Assembly: GCA_011033025.1 (NCBI GenBank)
Contig: WFMF01000209.1
Coordinates: forward strand, 231,863 to 295,862
From: Beroe forskalii
Taxonomy: Eukaryota; Ctenophora; Nuda; Beroida; Beroidae
Reading direction: 5' to 3'
DNA: 64,000 nucleotides
The first letter of the stretch is position 1, and the number at the start of each line of letters is the position of its first letter. The notes beneath the pieces are model-generated. The model did no database searches, was not told the origin of the DNA, and saw nothing but the letters and a program-made list of their open reading frames with translations. The position numbers and the translations under genes were made by a program. This document shows, one piece after another, positions 1 through 11,600 of the stretch.

Positions 1-431
1 CCTTCATAAGCTTACCAGCAAGCATGCTTTACACAGCTGCTAGAGACATGGCAAGAAAGAAGAGAAACATTGCGTGCCTCCCCATGTCATTCTATGGCAG
101 AATAACTTTGCAAATCAAAGAACGAGATCCCGTTGTGAAGGAAGAATCAGCTGATGACCTCGAAAACAAAGCTTCTGCAGTGGATGACTTGACTGAGGCA
201 CTTAAGGAAATGTCATTGAATGGAAAAGATATCCCAATTTCTTCCCCCTACGACTTATGGAAGATCGACAGAAAGTTCAGGAGCCTATCTCTTGATAAAT
301 ACTTTATGTACACTGATCCTAGTTATATGGATGTAGGTTACATGCTAGAGCCCTATGAGTGGTTTTCCACCGACAGGAGGAATGAAAAGAGGCTGAGTCG
401 AGGGCAGCTTGAACGACTCCACCCTTACTAA
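1..431 (+). CDS. 3' end of an unrecognised protein-coding gene
   Basis: The frame is open from the left edge to a TAA at 429-431, so the N-terminus lies outside the window. A TTACCAG at 12-18 could be a splice acceptor, which would make this the last exon. About 142 residues are visible. The part after the first Met (24) is hydrophilic: a basic stretch ARKKRN, an acidic, Ala-rich segment around residues 40-65, and a Tyr/Asp-rich end with DPSYMDVGYMLEPYEWF and a basic tail ending HPY. I see no membrane segment and no catalytic motif, and I do not recognise the family. Codon use looks like real coding sequence and contrasts with the AT-rich DNA that follows. A possible ATTAAA poly(A) signal is at 529-534. 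Confidence 0.6.
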   Translation, partial: FISLPASMLYTAARDMARKKRNIACLPMSFYGRITLQIKERDPVVKEESADDLENKASAVDDLTEALKEMSLNGKDIPISSPYDLWKIDRKFRSLSLDKYFMYTDPSYMDVGYMLEPYEWFSTDRRNEKRLSRGQLERLHPY

Positions 432-2506
432 CTTTCAAGTGAATGAACATAGCATGAGACTATTTTACAAAATATATAAGTGATTCATTGTTGTGAATCG
501 TAGACTAATATATCGTTGATTACCTAAGATTAAATTATTAAAATTTGATGTTTTTACAATCAATATAATATATAACCAATAGACAAAATACTGAATCTTT
601 TTTCAAGATTGGCCTAAAATATTGTATTGAAGTGTAACCAGTATGGTATAGTTTATAGTTATTATATACACATAATCATATATATCATGTTACGTATGTA
701 ACCACTCTTCAGTTGCTTGAAGTGCTGATCATGCAATATTATAATAGCGTTTGAACATATAATTGCGTTAATTTCTTTTGTTGAAATCAGGGTTATATAA
801 TAGCATATCATTAGTGAATGTGCATAATGCATCACTTTTACAACTAGAAGTGAAACTATATATGTAATTGGGTATGTATTGTGTAGTATACATATAGCTT
901 TCATTTTATCTATTTTATACCTGATTCTGGATAGTTATATATTGTTATGATCCACTACCACATTAATTTAAGTTTTTGAGTGGCATTTAACATTACAATA
1001 TACTAATAATTCTGTACGTTCAAAAGTCACTAAAATTTATGATCGAAGCAACTCATATGGATACCATCATTTGATTAAAAACCTATTTACCTGTATTTGT
1101 ATATTTATTGTTTTTGCCACTTTCTAAATTTTATGTACAACCTTCACAAATTAGATAGAATGACATAGATGTTGAAAAATAATTAAATTTGGGGTTTAAT
1201 AAGCTTTGAGAAATTCTCTAGAATAAAACATGTAAATGTTGTTAGAAACTGTTGTTGAAGTAATATAAATTTGACAAATATAATGATGGTTGATGAGTAA
1301 AAAGTATCGATATTCGTACCTTTGTACTTTGTACTGTGTACGTCTGTTAATTGATATGGTTTTAAATTTTCTAGTTCTTTTGTACAAGGATTAAGTGTGG
1401 TTATGATATAGTATATTAAATATTTTATCCCTTTCAAAGCCACTTAATTATATTTGAATCGTTTATCTTTAAAGTGCTTTGAATACTTTATTATAAAGCG
1501 TAACTTTCAAATAAAACCCTTATAGATATTGCAAGCTGGCAAGTTGTGCATGATTAGATAGGAGTCTATGGGTGATTTCATTGGGGACCGTCTACATATT
1601 ACATTTTACGTTAACAATTGTTGGCTGATTTTAAACCCATCCCCACTACGTAATAACGGTATTTGTTACAAAAACATTACGTGTAATCATTTGAAAAACC
1701 CTCCCTTCCATTGATGACTCCTTAGTATTTCGACGATCCCTAATAATCCTCTAAAATGTTGAACTTCTTAGGCACAAACTCCTGTTTTTTCATTCGCAAC
1801 TTCCAGTTCATTAAGTGGTATTTAAATGTTCACAAATATTTTGTTTTTATCTCATAATCACATTAAAACTTTGATCGAACACAGTTACTGAGAAACTGTT
1901 GTTCGTGTATTGTAAGTTCCATTGGAAATAGTTTGCCTGGACATGTTTGACACTTCAGCACCAGTATTCACTAATGACAATCATTGCATATCAATGGTTA
2001 TTTTTTAAGAATTTAAAAGTCTTAATCAGGGAAAAACTATTGATTATTTCAAGAAGGCCCTTTTCAAAACGTATCAAATATAGTTTGAATATAGTCGCTA
2101 TGCTCATTATAGTTAAATCATGATATATTGTAACTTAATGTTAACTTGTGTTTCAGTTGTGTTCTTGCTAATGATGAATGAATGAAACAGATAGAAATAT
2201 AAACACAATATCTAATATTGATGATTGGTCGATCAAGTTCGACAAACTAAAAATAGAATCTTTGCTTTTAATAATAACTCCATAATATGATCTACTACCT
2301 CATTTGCCAGCAATGTGAACTATGTCAGCTTCCTTCTCTTGGCTGTACCATGACTAGCAATTAATTTGCTCAACATACATTGAATTTTATGTACTATTCA
2401 TGCTATATTAGTGCAATTTTTCCAAGATCGCACTAACTTATCTAAGTAAACGAATAATCAAACTAACCTTAACCCCTTTCTCCCTGATTCTCACCCCCAT
2501 TTGAGG
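432..2506. other. AT-rich intergenic stretch
   Basis: About 2 kb of AT-rich DNA between the first gene and COX6A. It probably includes the 3' UTR of the first gene and the COX6A promoter. Short open frames here have no domain-like composition, and I see no clear repeats or RNA genes. Confidence 0.5.
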
Positions 2507-4770
2507 ATGATACAGCGTGCTCTGGGCGTGCTGCGGGGTAAACTGGCCAACGCCAGGGCTACCGCACCCCCTCCCCCTAAACCCGTGGATCAGATGAACC
2601 TCATCGAGATCACCGAGTACAACAAAATACCGAGTGAGTAAAAGTCTGTCTTATGTCTTCTGCTGTTCGCCATTTTACCTCATAAATTCACATTTTACGT
2701 CATGATTACGCCATTTTAAGCTTTCGTTATTGGGGGAATAATGATAAATTAAGTGAAAAATTGAGATTACTCGGTAAATTGTGGACATTGAATCATGAGA
2801 TTCTGTCTATCGGGAAGGTGTAAAAACAGCCCCTTAACGCCACATGTTGCTGTTGTCTGCTGATTTCATTTCTTCAGATCAGTTTGGGAACTAAATTCTC
2901 TGTGGTTTACAGAATTTGACACCAAATTCCTTTCCCAATTAATTTATTTTGTCTCCTGTCAAACACATGATCTGTTTGTTGTGATTTAACCTTGGAATAA
3001 GATCCACCAAGTGTGCAAATATAAATATGAAATTGGTAATTAGATTTGAGTTAAATCACTGCTTGCAGAACTAATACTCTTGCAGAACTGATACTTCCAA
3101 CCTTACTTTCCTTCAGATCCCCTCGTTCCCTGACGGATCCCTAAGTTCTCCATTCAATCCCTTATCCTCCTACTCACTCGGACCTTATCCCCCTCTCGCT
3201 CCCCAAATCCCCCCACTCCCCTAACCCCCCCCCTTGGACTCCCTAATTCCCCATTCACTCCCTAAATCCCCCACTCACTTCCCTCTTCCTCCCCAGGCAT
3301 GATCTCACGTGATAGATGGTGGTTGTTCACGTGGTTTGTCATGTTGCCGGTAACCATAGCAACAGGTGTCAACGCGTGGATCGTGGAGTCAGAGCATTTG
3401 GGACATGATCCCCCTCCTTTCATCCCTTACGACCACTTGATGGAACAGGTATAAATAAAGAATGGTACCCTTATTCAATCCACTCTGACACCATTTCACT
3501 CTGACACCAATTCACAACGACACTTATTCACTAAAACGCCAATTGGCTCTGAAAACAATTGACTATGAAGTATGACAACACTTCACGCTGACACCACTCC
3601 ACTCCGACACCGATTCACTCTGACTCCACTTCACTCTGACACCAATTCACTCTGAAACCTCTTCACTCAGACACCACAAGTTCACTCTGGCACCAATCCA
3701 CTCTTACGTTGTTTCACTCTGAAACCAATCCACTAAAACAAACACCAATTTGCTCTGACATCACTTCACTCTGAAACCACTTCGATCTGACACCGCTTCA
3801 CTCTGACACCACTTCAACCTTCACCATTCCATTCTGACACCACTTCACTCTGACATCACTTTCACTCTGACACCACTTTCACTCTGACACCACTTTGACT
3901 CTGACAATAATTCACTATGACAACACTACACTCTGACACCAATTCACTCTAATACCACTCTACTCTGACACCACTCCACTCTGACACCACACCACTCCAC
4001 TCTGACACCACACCACTCTGACACCAATTCACTCTGAAACCACTTCAATCAGACACCACAAGTTCACTCTGACACCACTCCACTCTGACACCACTTCACG
4101 CTGGCACCACTTCTCTCTGACACCACTTCTCTCTGACACCACTTCACTCAGACACCACTTCAATCTGACACCACTTCACTCTGACACCACTTCAACCTTC
4201 ACCATTCCATTCTGACACCACTTCACTCTGACATCACTTTCACTCTGACACCACTTTCACTCTGACACCACTTTGACTCTGACAATAATTCACTATGACA
4301 ACACTACACTCTGACACCAATTCACTCTAATACCACTCTACTCTGACACCACTCCACTCTGACACCACACCACTCCACTCTGACACCACTTTCACTCTGA
4401 CACCACTTCACTCTGACACCACTTTCACTCTGGCACCACTCCACTTCACTCTGACACCACTCCACTCCGACACCACTTCACCCTGACACCACTTCACTCT
4501 GACACAACTTAACTCTGACACCACTTCATCCTGACACCACTCCACTCTGACACCAATTCACTCTGACACCACTTCACTCTGACACCACTTCACTCTGACA
4601 CCACTCCACTCTGACACCACTTTCACTCTGACACCACTTTCACTCTGACACCACCTCAGAAACGAGACTACCCCTGGAAAGACGGAAAGAAGTCTCTTTT
4701 CTTCCACCCCAAGTACAACGTTATCAAGGGGGAGGGCTACATCTGGCAAGCCAACGAAGATGCCGAGTGA
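2507..4770 (+). CDS. COX6A: Cytochrome c oxidase subunit 6A (COX6A), three exons
   Basis: Exons 2507-2633, 3297-3448 and 4660-4770 join in phase to give 129 aa. COX6A is a small nuclear encoded subunit of complex IV in the mitochondrial inner membrane that modulates enzyme activity. The N-terminus (MIQRALGVLRGKLANAR) is basic and amphipathic, like a mitochondrial presequence. Exon 2 holds the single membrane helix (WWLFTWFVMLPVTIATGVNAW) followed by the family signature FIPYDHL. Exon 3 supplies YPWKDGKKSLFFHPKYN, matching the conserved PYPWGDG...LFHNP.N core. Donors are GTGAGT and GTATAA; acceptors are CCCCAG and CCTCAG. Length is slightly above the usual size because of a longer N-terminal linker with a Pro run and an acidic end. 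Intron 2 is almost all satellite. Confidence 0.93.
3478..4654 (+). repeat. CACTCTGACACCACTT satellite filling COX6A intron 2
   Basis: Degenerate tandem repeat with a 13-16 base unit (CACTCTGACACCACTT and variants) over about 1.18 kb, running to within 6 bases of the exon 3 acceptor. It has a higher-order copy: about 200 bases from 3811 recur at 4189, an offset of 378, with the same rare variants (ACTTCAACCTTCACC and CTGACAATAATTCAC). Related repeats lie at 22443-22592 and, in the opposite orientation, at 31795-32095. Confidence 0.95.
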
Positions 4771-5019
4771 ACACAATATGCAGATCTATTCCAGTTGGAT
4801 GTTACTATAGATTTCTAGAATTGTATGGCCAAGTGAGACGATACATGGATGTCTTTTATATAGGAAAATTTAATGAGTGCCACTGTGAACCGTTGTGAGA
4901 ATTGCTTCAAATGTGTTGTTTATTTATTATTACTGAACATATTATTACACTTAAGTTCATACCTACATAAGTACATTATTTAGATGCTTTTCACGAATGA
5001 TTCTAAATTAATTTGTTCA

Positions 5020-5041
5020 AATAAATACCCCTTGTAATAAA
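5020..5041 (+). terminator. COX6A polyadenylation signals
   Basis: Two AATAAA hexamers at 5020-5025 and 5036-5041, 250-270 bases after the COX6A stop, on the same strand. Confidence 0.7.
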
Positions 5042-5620
5042 GTATTAGTGTTGTGTTATGAAGTCTGTAGTTCAATTCGATACAAAAAAGCAAAAAAACC
5101 GCATGAATAAAATTCCATTATTGGAATCGCTCCTCCATAATGGATCATTTTCCTACTTGCTGCCAGTTGTGGTGCCATAAATCATTCTAAATTTCCCTTT
5201 GTCGCCTGAATGATTGATTATTTCCTCAACGCAGATCAATAACTTATTCGCTGTTTACTCTTGTACAAATAATCTTGATTTTATGTTTTTTCACAAATAG
5301 AATTCGGTTTGTTGTTTTTATTATAACATTTGGTTTTCTAATATTCTTGATCATTTGCCACCAACTGTGTAGTGAAATATCCCTCAAAATTTTCTACTCG
5401 CACCGTTTTTGAAGTACGTTGTAATACAATTTTATTTGCATGAACTTTGGCTGTAAAATCACAGCTGCAGGAGAAAATAAAAAACATGAAATTCGATACC
5501 AGACACGTGAATGTTACTAAGAATTTGTTTAATCAAAAGAAATACTAATTCCTAACTTTCGGGGACCCATGATGATAAACTCACGAACCCGCCCCATTTC
5601 CCAGGAAATGTCCATGATGT
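5042..5620. other. Intergenic spacer and probable 5' region of the nuclear-receptor-like gene
   Basis: No gene seen. TTTCCCAG at 5597-5604 could be an acceptor ending a 5'-UTR intron. A short upstream frame (5608-5634, starting ATGTCCATGATG) overlaps the chosen start in another frame and could lower translation. Confidence 0.4.
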
Positions 5621-8600
5621 ATGTTTGGAGGTAAAGCTACTGAAGTTCAACATGGTATGGCACACAATGGCATACCACATGCACCAGTCCCGCACCCTAA
5701 CGTGAAACGAAAGGTATCTGAAAGTAAGTTATTGGTTGTCATGATGTTCTTTGCAATTCGATCGCGTTGAAACGAGTGGGACATTTTTGCAAATACACCC
5801 AACGACTAGCACGAATTTTGATAAAAGTATGATATCGCTCAAAATTGTGCTGCGCGCGTCGGACTCGATAAGCCGTCGTTGGCTGCTTGAATCCGTTTTT
5901 TTCTCTCTTGAAGTTTACTGGAAGCAACGAGCAGGTGCGACAGTGTCTTTTTTTCAAAATTGATTCACTGAACAATAGATAGAGTTTTGCCCTTTAAGGT
6001 ACTTAAGTTTCCAAATTATTCTAATTTGATTGCTGAAATTCCTGGTTGCCATGCATGCACCCACGTAGCCAGGGGTGAGACAGAACGGGCTCACCTCTAA
6101 CTCTCTCAGAAACATTTGCTATGTTCAGTGAACATGGTCATAGATCAATCGGCCTTGTCCCAAAGTTTCCCAATCAAATTCTATTTAATTGGTGCTAGTT
6201 GTGTCAACTCAAGCTAGACTCAACCTCATAGAGTTGTTATTTCAGTTATTGTTTCCAGTTAACAATATTACTGCTAACACTACGTGTTCGCAGTTATTGT
6301 TAACACTACGTGTTCACATTGTTAACACTTCGTGTTCACAGTTATTGACGATGAAGACGGCTGGCTGAAAGCATGGCAAATAAAGTTCAAATATGGGAAG
6401 TCCAACAACTTGTCAGTATGGCTTATTGACCGGTTAACGCGGTCCGAAGGCGGCAAGTGGATAAGCATGGTTGGTACGTTTTTCTTGACGATTTCATTTC
6501 TAATCTAAAGTAGATTTTGCTAATGAAAGATGAACTAATGGTGTTTCTGCAGAAGTTTTGGTTCTGATGTAAATAAGTTTAAACCTGCAGTGAACTGAGA
6601 TGAAGAATGTGACGTTTCATTATTTCAGGAGGAAGGAAGGTTTGAGTTGGAGTGGATTGACACAGCTAACGCCTGGTACGCTGAGAGACAGCGACGAAGC
6701 AAGTGTAGTCAGTCAACTCACCTACTCTACAAGGCTATACAGGTACATTGAGATGGCATGTATTGTATTGTGATCCTCCCCTCCCCGTCCGAAACTGGAC
6801 GCGTCACATCATACACCTTGAGACTCCCTGTACTGTATTGTACTGTGTTATAATCAATATTGTTTTCGCCCTATTTAGTATTGTATTCATTTCAGTATTG
6901 TATTGTGATTTTTGGGGATCCTCCCTTCCCTTTCGGGAGATGAGGGACGATTTTTCGACTTCAGAAAGACACCGTCCGACACAAGAGTCCGCGGCGCACA
7001 TCACTGAGATTGCTTAAATCATTAAACAAGCATATTTGTGCAAATGAAATTTAGAGAAACCTTTTCTAGACTTTTTCTTCTAGACCTTTTAGTGCACTTC
7101 CTGAAAGGTCTCATATTTTTCAAGTCTTTCCATAGAGATACTTTTCATAGTGATATGTTTCATACTTACTATGGTGCTGTAAATGCCTGGGTAGCATTTA
7201 AAAGATAATCAGCAAGGGAAATGCACCCAGTAATAACGATTACTACCGGCCATTTATACTTTACCCGTTTCCTATTGAACCATGCTAAAAAGTCATTGGT
7301 TGTTCGCAAAAAGCCACGATTTTACCACAGTTTTTTGCAACATCATTCGAAGCTCGACAACTGAAATTTCTTGCCTGGTGCGCCGAAATTTATTACAACA
7401 ACCCATATCCTGTAATGATACTGCAAACATTAGTCCTGAGAGTTCTTCAAAGGATATTTCTATTTTTATTCCGTGTCCTATAAAAATCTCATGTTTACAT
7501 ATATCGACTATATAGTCATGGGCAGGACCAATAGAGGTATCTATCCCGCGTTGCGTGACATCCCCTCTTTCTTATTTAAGTATTCGACCTGTGGAATTGT
7601 AGATAGAGATATACGCCGCGTTTGAGAATTAGACGGCTTAACGTGTTCAGTTCTCCATTCTTATCCAGGATGAAACGTCAATTTCTGTCTCCCAGTGTAG
7701 CTGCCCGTAGTATGTGACAGTTATATAGGTTGCTGACTGGCATAACAATTATACAATTATACAGACACAATGAGGTATACAATATACATGTATATTCAGG
7801 GGATTCTTCTGTCTCGTGTTTGGGAAGGGAAATATTCAGTCGTGATCAACCGCACTTTACATTTGTTAGATATTTGTGATATCTTTTAACATGTCCTCTT
7901 TTTGTTCGAATTGGATCAAGAAAACGTTATTTTGTTGATCGTATCTCCATGATCCATCAGTTGTCATTGTCTCGTGGAATATTCTAGAAGTGAATTCTTA
8001 GGCAGACTTAAATGATGCAATATATATGACTTGCCTCATCTTCTCTCAGATTTTAACAATTAGACCCTCACAGCAGCTCCTAACTGAATGAGGCTAATCT
8101 CCAATGACATAAACAAAAGAATATGCTGTATATATCCATGTACATCCTCATCGATATGAACATACCTCGAATCTCCGTTCTGAAAAGCACTTGACAATCG
8201 ATCAAAACTCTCACATTTTATATACATACCGTCGAGCACGGGCGTTACGACGAACAGTTAATAACAAGCATCTCTGGTCACGTGACCCGATCACATGTCC
8301 CCGTACTCTCGGAGATTTTACATGCTTGAAAACACAACACTAATCTCCTTCTCTGCTTCTTGCGTGTGTCTCTCTCGCTTTCTTTTGATGGTTATACGAT
8401 GTGATATTATATCGGACATTTCAATTGGCTATTAAGTTGAGCTCGTCATATTGTGCTAACGTGTACTTGATCTGATATATTGTGTTTTTAAAGCACTCTA
8501 CCTTAGCAACACGTTTCCGTGATACAATGTACTTCCTTTTAAAATAACATGTCAAATTTACTCATAATTTTAACGAAATATTGATGACATCATTGATTAA

Positions 8601-11600
8601 TCAACAAATCACAATCTAGTCAGTCCCCTTACACTCAGTTCCCCTCTCACAGCTTTAGTTTGCGAGTGAGTTTATGTCGTATTGTGACACGGACACTAAG
8701 ACCTACCTCGCGTCGTACAAGCCATCCCTCTACAATGATTCCCTCCGGCGGATCATCACCATCCTCCTGGACCGGATTATTCGCGACGTTATGTCTGAGC
8801 ATGGCTTTCCTCACCAGCCCCGCCACCGGGTTTGACTGCACGTGGAACCCGTGGCAGGTTGTGTCGCAGTGCTCGCAGCAGTGCGGGCCGCGGGGCGTGC
8901 AGGCGAGGGTTAGAGACGGGGTGGATCCGGTGGGCGGGGTCTCCAAGTGTCTCAACGAGGACTCCTTCGAGCTGATCCGGTGTAACCGAGTGTGTTTTAA
9001 CGGGGGCGAGATAGAGGAGGTGGAGGGGGAGAAGATCTGCGTGTGTAAGACCGGGTTTCATGGGGAGTGCTGTGAACACGGGTATGATTTGACTGCCTTT
9101 GTGGTGGTGTACATCATTATCATCCTGCTCTGTTTTGTGTTTGTAGCGTCCATGTTTTGTGTCGGAGAGTACAGACACAAACACGTTCTTCAAGCCATTC
9201 CCACCACCTACGAAACGGAATTTGAGGATTGGGAGGAGGAGAAGCCTCTTCTGGAGCCCAAGTTCGTGTGGACAGCTCCTCACGATACGAAGAAAGTGGG
9301 TCTTTTCTACAAGTCCTGGGATACGTACAGCGAGTTCTCTTCCCGAGCTGGGTCCGTTATGAGTGTCGGGAGTTTTACCTGGGAAACTAATCTGGAGAAC
9401 GGAGAACGCACCTTCAAAGGCCACGATGCTGTGTTGGAGTTGCTGGATATCTTTGAAATCGCTCAACTTCGCAATTTTGAGGATTTGGATAGAGATAGTC
9501 GGGCAAAGCTCGTTCATAAACTGGCTCCTAGACTTGATTTTGAAGAACAGATAAAACTCCGATCCTTTGACACTCTTTCCGAAGAGGAAACCATGGAAAT
9601 GGTAAGTCGGTTGCTCGAGTTGGCCGACAGAGCCACTGCTATCAAGGACCAGGAATCCAGAGAATTGAAAGAGCTCGAAGATAACCCGGTCTTTGAGGAT
9701 TTGGATCAAGATGTGATAGAAAAGATGGCTAACTTCGGCGAATTGGAAGATGAAGAGAGATCGAAGGTTGTCGAGCAGTTGGACAGCTTGCTTTCAGAGA
9801 AAGATAAGATCAAACTGCAGAACTTCAACGAGCTTTCCAAGAGGGAGCAAGAGATAATGCTGGATAAGTTGAAGAAGCTCCAAACGGTCGCCCAGAAGGT
9901 AGCAACCAAGACCATCCCAGAGGATGAAGGAAACGTTGAGTTGACCACCTCCAGGGTGACTGAAGGAATTGTCTCTACCGCTAGCTTGAGGACTGCCATC
10001 AAGTCAGATGCTATGGCAGAAGTCCTCAAAAGCATTGGTATGTCTATTGGTATTCTCTCCAGTAGACCTGAAGCTAGAATGGAAATCAGATCGAGGATTC
10101 TAGGAAAACTGATGCTCATGACTGAGGAAGAGATCATAGAGCTCTGTGTGAAGGATGGAATGGATCAGACGGAGATGGATGAGATGTCGCACATCGAGAG
10201 AGTGACGTATCTTGCAGACCGGGCCTCCTGTGCATGTGTTGCTGATGTGGGAGCTATAGAGAGGAGATAAGAGAAGAGGAAGCCAGGGCTGCTGAGGAAG
10301 CAGAGAGGCTGAGAGAGAAGGAAGAGGCAGGACCTAGCTCCATATCATCCATGTCTGGTGTCATGTCCATGTCATCTTCAGAGGATGAGGACGATGATGG
10401 GGATAAGCCTGCAAGAAGAATGAAGAAGGTGGATCTGTCCAAGATCAAGTGGAGTGGCCCACCCAAGGGGGCCAAGCCAGGGTTCAACAGAGGTATGTTG
10501 TCCCTTGGAGTGCTCTCAACGTCCGTCAAGAAGTTCAAAGAACGAGAGAAGACTGGTATTGTGCAGGGTCGTGTCAACACAAGATCCCAACTCTTATCAG
10601 AACGTCTGGTTAGGACGATGTCCAACAGGTCCCAGGGAGAATCTGATCCTATTCTGAAGGGTCCTCTCCGCAAGAGGCTGAGCAACAAACAGAGCAACTC
10701 GGGGCTGCCAGAGTGGGATGAAGACATTGATGATGAGTCGGAGTTTTCTTCCAGATAACTCACCGATTGTAGTGTCAATTTCTCACAAGTCACGTGGACA
10801 TTGGACATTTGACTGTCAATATATTCCAAGCAAGCCAGCCAGGCCGCAGAATCATCAAGAACTTTAGATCTGCTTTTGGACTCATTGCATTCAGTTTGTC
10901 CAGAGACAATGAAGGCAGCGACAATAAACAGCATGTGTCGCACTCGACTTATCGGTGATTGGGAGTTTTGTCGTTATATCATGGTGTCTGTATCAAAAAA
11001 TGGTGACGTTTAACGGCCTGTTTTTGCGTCCGTTTCCCAAATATTCGAAAAAACGGAGTGAAATTTCTCTTTCAGACTGTTGAATATCAAGCGTCAGTTA
11101 ATGTTTGGTTTGAATCTTAGTATATAAACGCGTGGACGGCAATTTTTTTTATTGGCAGAGAGATGGGTTAATGGTTTACATTTTCAGATGGTATATTTAA
11201 TGTGTATGTAGCTAAACTCTTTTTAGGCTTAGGTCAAGCTCTTCGTAAAAATGGCTCAATGTTAAATCTATTATATTATCTTACGATACGGTCAAGTTTC
11301 GGGAGTAATATGTAATTTATTTCTGATATTCAGTGTCATTTCATAGCTAAGATCTTGATCATTCCAGTGTCTTAATTTGTGGTGTTTCATGTATTGTTCT
11401 AATTGGTTAACTTGGGATGTCGTGAATCTCTTAAATAATCATTAAAATTGGATTTGGAATGAGTAATCATAAAAGTTAAGTTATTCGATTAAAAAGAAAG
11501 AAAAAAAGTAACTCGCTGAGGGTGTGGGGAATTCAGGATCCATGAATTTCAAAATACCACTAATTGCACTTCTGTAAATGTTTGTCAATTAATTAACCTA

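Noticed and set aside
6342..6742. Reading the Trp-rich segment as an IRF domain
   Set aside because: The Trp spacing fits in part, but the continuation into exon 4 (LLYKAIQAAF, NII, KHIFVRRSF) follows the ETS order better. IRF is kept as the alternative.
8789..10137. Minus-strand open frames of 306 and 143 codons
   Set aside because: They are opposite the TSP1/TM gene, whose frame has a signal peptide, Cys-rich modules and a membrane helix.
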